From contig JAIEOV010000009.1 in assembly GCA_019750135.1 (NCBI GenBank), forward strand, positions 186,073 through 250,072: a DNA stretch of 64,000 nt, written 5' to 3'. The stretch is from Reyranella sp. GTDB taxonomy: Bacteria; Pseudomonadota; Alphaproteobacteria; Reyranellales; Reyranellaceae. Every line of letters begins with the position of its first letter. The first letter of the stretch is position 1. A model generated the notes under the pieces. That model was given only the letters and a program-made list of their open reading frames with translations, made no database searches and was not told where the DNA came from. Shown here piece after piece: positions 60,402 to 64,000 of the stretch. The translations under genes were made by a program, and so were the position numbers.

Positions 60402-61471
60402 CCAAGGCCGCGCGTTCACTGCTGCCCGCCTGGCTGCAGACGCTGCGCCAGCGCCTGTTCGCGACGCCCGTCGACATCGTCGTGTCGTTCCTTTGCCTCT
60501 ACGTCGTGTGGCGCATCTCGGTGCCGCTGGTCGACTGGCTGCTGGTCGAGGCCAACTGGCGCGGCACCTCGCGCGAGGATTGCACCAGCGCCGGCGCCTG
60601 CTGGGTCTTCATCCGCGCCCGCTTCGCTCAGTTCATGTACGGCCAGTATCCCGTGCCGGAACGCTGGCGTGTCGACCTGCTGGGCGTGCTGGCGGTATGC
60701 GCAGCGGCGGCCCTGTCGTGGCGTGGCCTGCCGCGGCGCCGCGAGGCGGCGATCGCCGCCCTGGTCATCCTGCCGCCGCTCGGCATCTGGCTGCTCCATG
60801 GCGGCCTCGGGCTCAGGATCGTCGAGACGCGCGAGTGGGGTGGGCTGATGCTGACGCTCTTCCTCGCGATCTATGCCGGCCTGATCGCCATCCCGCTCGG
60901 CATCCTGCTGGCGCTCGGCCGCCGCTCGCGCCTGCCGATGATCCGCTTCGCCTCGGTCGTGTTCATCGAGTTCTGGCGCGGCGTGCCGATCATCACCGTG
61001 ATCTTCCTCGCCTCCCTGCTGCTGCCGCTGATCATGCCGACCGGCTTCAATGTCGACCGCCTGGCGCGCGCCGTGATCGGCCTTGCCTTCGTCATCGCCG
61101 CCTACATGGCCGAGGCGGTGCGCGGCGGCCTGCAGGCGTTGCCCGCGGGCCAGGTCGAGGCCGCCCAGGCGCTGGGCCTGGGCTACTGGCGCATCACGCG
61201 GCTGATCGTGCTGCCGCAGGCGCTGCGCATCGCCCTGCCGGCCATGACCAACGAGTTCATCGCCCTGTTCAAGAACACGACCCTGGTGCTGATCGTCTCG
61301 ATCTTCGACCTGTTGGGCATTGCCCAGGCGGCCCTGGCCGATCCCGCCTGGGTCGGCATGAACATGGAAGCCTATGTCTTCGCCGGCGCCATCTACTGGT
61401 TCGCCTGCTTCGGCCTCTCGCAATGGAGTCGTCGGCAGGAGAAGCGATTGAGCGCCGCTTATGGGCGTTAG
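60398..61471 (+). CDS. aapM: General L-amino acid ABC transporter permease
   Basis: A 357-residue permease of the AapM/YhdY type, partner of AapQ. EFWRGVPIITVIFLASLLLP and the EAA loop EAAQALGLGYWRITRLIVLP are diagnostic, followed by KNTTLVLIVSIFDLLG. The usual next gene, the ATPase aapP, is missing; a serine hydrolase gene overlaps the 3' end by 11 bp instead. The complex must borrow an ATPase. Confidence 0.92.
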   Translation: MTKAARSLLPAWLQTLRQRLFATPVDIVVSFLCLYVVWRISVPLVDWLLVEANWRGTSREDCTSAGACWVFIRARFAQFMYGQYPVPERWRVDLLGVLAVCAAAALSWRGLPRRREAAIAALVILPPLGIWLLHGGLGLRIVETREWGGLMLTLFLAIYAGLIAIPLGILLALGRRSRLPMIRFASVVFIEFWRGVPIITVIFLASLLLPLIMPTGFNVDRLARAVIGLAFVIAAYMAEAVRGGLQALPAGQVEAAQALGLGYWRITRLIVLPQALRIALPAMTNEFIALFKNTTLVLIVSIFDLLGIAQAALADPAWVGMNMEAYVFAGAIYWFACFGLSQWSRRQEKRLSAAYGR

Positions 61472-62537
61472 GATTCCTGTCACGATCCTCGTCCTACTCG
61501 CGGCTGCGGTCGGTCAGGCGCAGGCCCAGACGGTCGACGGCATCGAGCAGGCGTGGCGCGGCTGGGCGACCCAGTACGGTCGCAAGACGAGCGGCCTCGC
61601 GGTCGTCCATGGCGGTCGCGTGGTTCGCGAGGCGGCCATGGGGCAGGAAAGGGTGGGCGAGCCCGTGCCCGTCGCCAGCCTGTCCAAGGCGGTGACCGGC
61701 GTCTGCGTCGCCGGCCTGATCGATCGCGGCCAGCTTTCCTTCGAGACACCGCTGTCACAGGCGCTCGCCAAGACGATGGCGCGGGTCGGCCGGCCGGTCG
61801 ATCCGCGATTGTCGGCCGTCACGATCAGCCAGTTGCTGGTCCACCGCGCCGGCATCGCCAAGCAGGATGTCGCCAATGCGCCGCTTGCCGACTATCTGCG
61901 CACGCAGACGGCGCGGCGCACGGCATTCGACGTCCAGCTGGGCTGGATCTTCCGTCATCGCCTCGCTGCTGATCCGGGCACGCGCTACGTCTACTCGAAT
62001 GCCGGCTATCTGATCCTCGGCGCCGTGATCGAGGAGGCGAGCGGGCGTGACTACGAAGGCTATTGCCGCGACACGGTGCTACTGCCGTTGGGCGCGCGCA
62101 CGGCCGAGCTCAATCCGGCATGGCGCATCATGTCGAGCTATGGCGGCTGGCGCATGTCGACCGCCGACTATGCCCGCTTCTATCAGGCCTTCGCCCCCGG
62201 CAATCCGGCGATCGGCCCGCAGGCACGCGCCTGGATGATGTCGCCCGAGGGCAAGCGCGTCGGCGGCGGCGGCGTCCATTACGGGCTCGGAACGTTCGTG
62301 CGTCCGACCCCGACGGGCGGCGGCACTTTCTGGCATTGGGGCGCCTGGACCTACAATCTTCGCGGCGCCTACGACGGCACGCTCAACGCCTCTTATTCGG
62401 CCTTCGCCGTGCGCTTGGGCGCGATCGACGCCAACATGGTCGTGCACATCGAACCCAACTTGGGCAAGGGCGGCGGACAGGGCGTGCTCGACCGGACGCT
62501 GCGCGGCGCTGCCGAAGCGGTCAGGAACTGGCCCTAG
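61461..62537 (+). CDS. Serine hydrolase, class C beta-lactamase family
   Basis: A 358-residue penicillin-binding-protein-like hydrolase. The signal peptide ends about AQAQ (residue 23). SLSK (73-76) contains the S-x-x-K catalytic pair, YSN the second motif, and HWGAW the position of the K-T-G-type third motif (here H-x-G). Such proteins include esterases, D-aminopeptidases and beta-lactamases. Overlapping aapM, it may release amino acids from a periplasmic substrate for the transporter, which is inference. Confidence 0.87.
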   Translation: MGVRIPVTILVLLAAAVGQAQAQTVDGIEQAWRGWATQYGRKTSGLAVVHGGRVVREAAMGQERVGEPVPVASLSKAVTGVCVAGLIDRGQLSFETPLSQALAKTMARVGRPVDPRLSAVTISQLLVHRAGIAKQDVANAPLADYLRTQTARRTAFDVQLGWIFRHRLAADPGTRYVYSNAGYLILGAVIEEASGRDYEGYCRDTVLLPLGARTAELNPAWRIMSSYGGWRMSTADYARFYQAFAPGNPAIGPQARAWMMSPEGKRVGGGGVHYGLGTFVRPTPTGGGTFWHWGAWTYNLRGAYDGTLNASYSAFAVRLGAIDANMVVHIEPNLGKGGGQGVLDRTLRGAAEAVRNWP

Positions 62538-62538
62538 T

Positions 62539-63024
62539 CTAGCCCTCTTCGTGAGCCGAGCCGTCCTTGCGCGTGTGGACGTACTTGCCGTCGGCACCGG
62601 CCCTGGCGTGGTTGTCGATGTCGGGATAGTCGATCTCGTCGAACGGCGTGCGATCGCCGATCACCAGGACCGTGGCATCGGCGTTGGAGCGATTGACGAA
62701 GCGATGGGCGTTGCCGCAGCCGGCCGGGAAGCCGGCGCACATGCCGGCCTGCAGGGTCTGTGCACCCTCGTTGGTCTTCAGCACGATCTCGCCGGACACG
62801 ACCCAGATGAATTCATCCTGTTTGGCGTGCGCATGTCGCGCCGAGGACTGGCCGCCCGGCACGATGCGCGTGAGGTTCACGCCGAAGTTTTTTAGCCCGA
62901 CATGATCGCCCAGGCGGCGGTTCCAGCGCTTGCTGTTGTCGCCGCGGAAGACGGCCGGATAACTGGTGGTATTGCTCTCGGCGAGGTCGGCCGGATCGAA
63001 GGCGGGCAGGCGGGGCTTGGACAT
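62539..63024 (-). CDS. Cupin domain protein
   Basis: A 161-residue single-cupin protein. HAHAKQDEFIWVVSGE (about 65-80) gives the two His and the Glu of motif 1, and GNAHRFVN the His of motif 2, so a metal site is present. A conserved tail (DIDNHARAGADGKY) follows. Function (sensor, isomerase or dioxygenase) is unknown. Its 5' end was the source of the fragment in copy 1 at 40437. Confidence 0.87.
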   Translation of the reverse strand: MSKPRLPAFDPADLAESNTTSYPAVFRGDNSKRWNRRLGDHVGLKNFGVNLTRIVPGGQSSARHAHAKQDEFIWVVSGEIVLKTNEGAQTLQAGMCAGFPAGCGNAHRFVNRSNADATVLVIGDRTPFDEIDYPDIDNHARAGADGKYVHTRKDGSAHEEG

Positions 63025-63189
63025 GCCGCCGAGTCTAGCGCACGCGAAGAGGATCGAGGGGTGAAGTCCCTTCATGGATACATGAGTCGGCCAAGGGCTA
63101 TCTTGCAACGTTCGCAAGGGTCTCGAACGACTTCAAGAAGCAGTGAGACTAGGCCAACCGGGTTTGCGTGAGCACACCCGAGTGTTCTC

Positions 63190-63224
63190 GCCGGAGCGCG
63201 GACCTCCAGGGTCGGCGCTCCGGC
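63190..63224. repeat. Family B palindrome, truncated copy
   Basis: The GCCGGAGCGC and GCGCTCCGGC arms enclose GGACCTCCAGGGTCG; only the outer part of family B remains. It lies just after the Lrp-domain gene and may end its transcript. The preceding 165 bp (63025-63189) hold nothing I can name. Confidence 0.7.
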
Positions 63225-63229
63225 AAGAG

Positions 63230-63469
63230 TTAGCTGAAGGCTTTGAACGTAATCAGCGTGAACGTGTCCTTCACGCCGGCCAGCGTCTGGATCTTGCTGG
63301 TGACGAAGTGTCCGATGTCGGTCTTTTCGTCGAGATAGCACTTCATCAGAAGGTCGTACTGGCCCGAGGTCGAGTAGACCTCCGACACCTGCTCGACGTT
63401 GCAGGCATCGTCGGCCACGTCGTAGGCCCTACCGAGCTCGCACTTCACCATGACGAAGATGGTCTGCAT
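63230..63469 (-). CDS. Stand-alone Lrp/AsnC ligand-binding domain protein
   Basis: A 79-residue protein that is the RAM (regulation of amino-acid metabolism) domain without the helix-turn-helix. MQTIFVMVKCELGRAYDVAD is the first strand and helix, TSGQYDLLMKCYLDE the central strand, and DTFTLITFKAFS the last strand. Such proteins form oligomers and bind amino acids. It follows the putative helicase gene by 26 bp on the same strand. Three degenerate copies of this junction lie at 40.5, 46.3 and 47.7 kb. Confidence 0.9.
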   Translation of the reverse strand: MQTIFVMVKCELGRAYDVADDACNVEQVSEVYSTSGQYDLLMKCYLDEKTDIGHFVTSKIQTLAGVKDTFTLITFKAFS

Positions 63470-63495
63470 GTTCCCCTGCGGGTTGGCGGACCACT

Positions 63496-64000
63496 CTAGC
63501 GCGGCGGGCGGGCGAGGAAAGCCGGCACGTGATCGCCAAGCCCCATTGGCGAGCCTTCGTCGCGGCTCTCGTGCCGGCGCTCGCGGCGCTCGGGACGATG
63601 GTCGGAACGATGATCGGATCTGGGCTCGCGATGCGGCCGCTCGCGGCGTTGCTCCCGAGGCTCCGCCCTGTGCTCGTTGCGGGACTCGGCCCGCGGTTCG
63701 CTCCGATGCTCCGCCCTGTGCTCGCTACGATGCTCGCCACGATGGTCCGTCCGCGGCCTGGGCTCGCGGTGCTCCCGCGGCTCGCGGTGCTCGCGCGGTT
63801 CCCTGGCCTCCCGAGGTTCGCGCGGCTCACGCTCCTCGCGGGGCGCCCGGGCCTGGCGCGGCTCGCGGGCTTCGCGGCGCGGCTTGTCGCCCATCCTGTC
63901 GCCCGTGCGGCCGCGACCGCGGCCGCGTCCGCGACGGCGGCCGTCCGAGGCCTCGAACGCCACGGTGTCCACGCCCTCCACGTCGATGCGCGGGATCTCG
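63496..64000 (-). CDS. Putative DEAD-box RNA helicase, C-terminal tail (partial)
   Basis: The C-terminal 167 residues or so; the rest lies beyond the right edge. EIPRIDVEGVDTVAFEA at the edge is how the helicase core of DEAD-box (RhlE-like) proteins often ends. A disordered tail rich in Arg, Glu and His follows (GRRRGRGRGRGRTGDR, then many R-E-P-R-E-H-type repeats), ending GSPMGLGDHVPAFLARPPR. Such tails bind RNA. The helicase call rests on the edge sequence and tail type, as the core is not in view. The tail and following spacer were duplicated three times in the accessory region. Confidence 0.7.
   Translation of the reverse strand, partial: EIPRIDVEGVDTVAFEASDGRRRGRGRGRGRTGDRMGDKPRREAREPRQARAPREEREPREPREAREPREHREPREHREPRPRTDHRGEHRSEHRAEHRSEPRAESRNEHRAEPREQRRERPHREPRSDHRSDHRPERRERRHESRDEGSPMGLGDHVPAFLARPPR

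Overview
The window is GC-rich, densely coded bacterial chromosome. Gene content points to a soil or rhizosphere alphaproteobacterium, perhaps of the Reyranella/Bradyrhizobium kind. The evidence is three Bug-type (TTT) solute receptors, many SDRs and acyl-CoA dehydrogenases, aap-type amino-acid permeases, and EcfG-like (GGAAC-N16/17-CGTT) and alphaproteobacterial RpoH-like promoters. The genus is inference. I saw no rRNA, tRNA, CRISPR array, transposase or integrase.

Left catabolic block (1-40.4 kb). It opens with a PLP enzyme fragment and an SDR. Next comes a flavin/ketone cluster at 1.4-7.8 kb: LLM flavoprotein, acetoacetate-decarboxylase-like protein, Baeyer-Villiger monooxygenase, an NTF2-FMO fusion and an SDR. 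Then follow an oligopeptide-type receptor, PEP carboxylase, a feruloyl-CoA-synthase-like ligase, an MFS carrier, acyl-CoA dehydrogenases and a D-aminoacylase-like/Bug pair. At 29.9-34.5 kb a LysR regulator and M28 peptidase diverge from a five-gene operon (ABC ATPase, receptor, permease, M20 hydrolase, atypical ureohydrolase), with a clean LysR-type palindrome between them. A second D-aminoacylase-like gene ends the block.

Accessory/stress region (40.4-49.4 kb). Genes are small, often hypothetical or broken, and base composition drops after about 46.5 kb. It holds a lone receiver protein, a Crp/Fnr regulator, a broken ligD-type ligase and a 27-residue membrane peptide with its own EcfG-like promoter and terminator. 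It also holds a divergent pair of EcfG-like promoters and an Hsp20 gene with an RpoH-like promoter and a ROSE-like RNA thermometer. Three degenerate copies of one chromosomal junction (3' tail of a putative RNA helicase plus 5' end of an Lrp-type gene) lie here. The intact locus is at 63.2-64.0 kb on the other strand.

Right catabolic block (49.4-64 kb). It contains an amidohydrolase, then an SDR/GFA/GMC/ABC-receptor set, mmsA, hutF, an aapJQM-like set without its ATPase, a serine hydrolase, a cupin, a stand-alone Lrp ligand-binding domain and the Arg/Glu/His-rich tail of the putative helicase.

At least four families of long intergenic palindromes recur in the catabolic blocks. One lies nested inside another, and one is a perfect 66-bp palindrome between the receptor and permease genes of the ABC operon.
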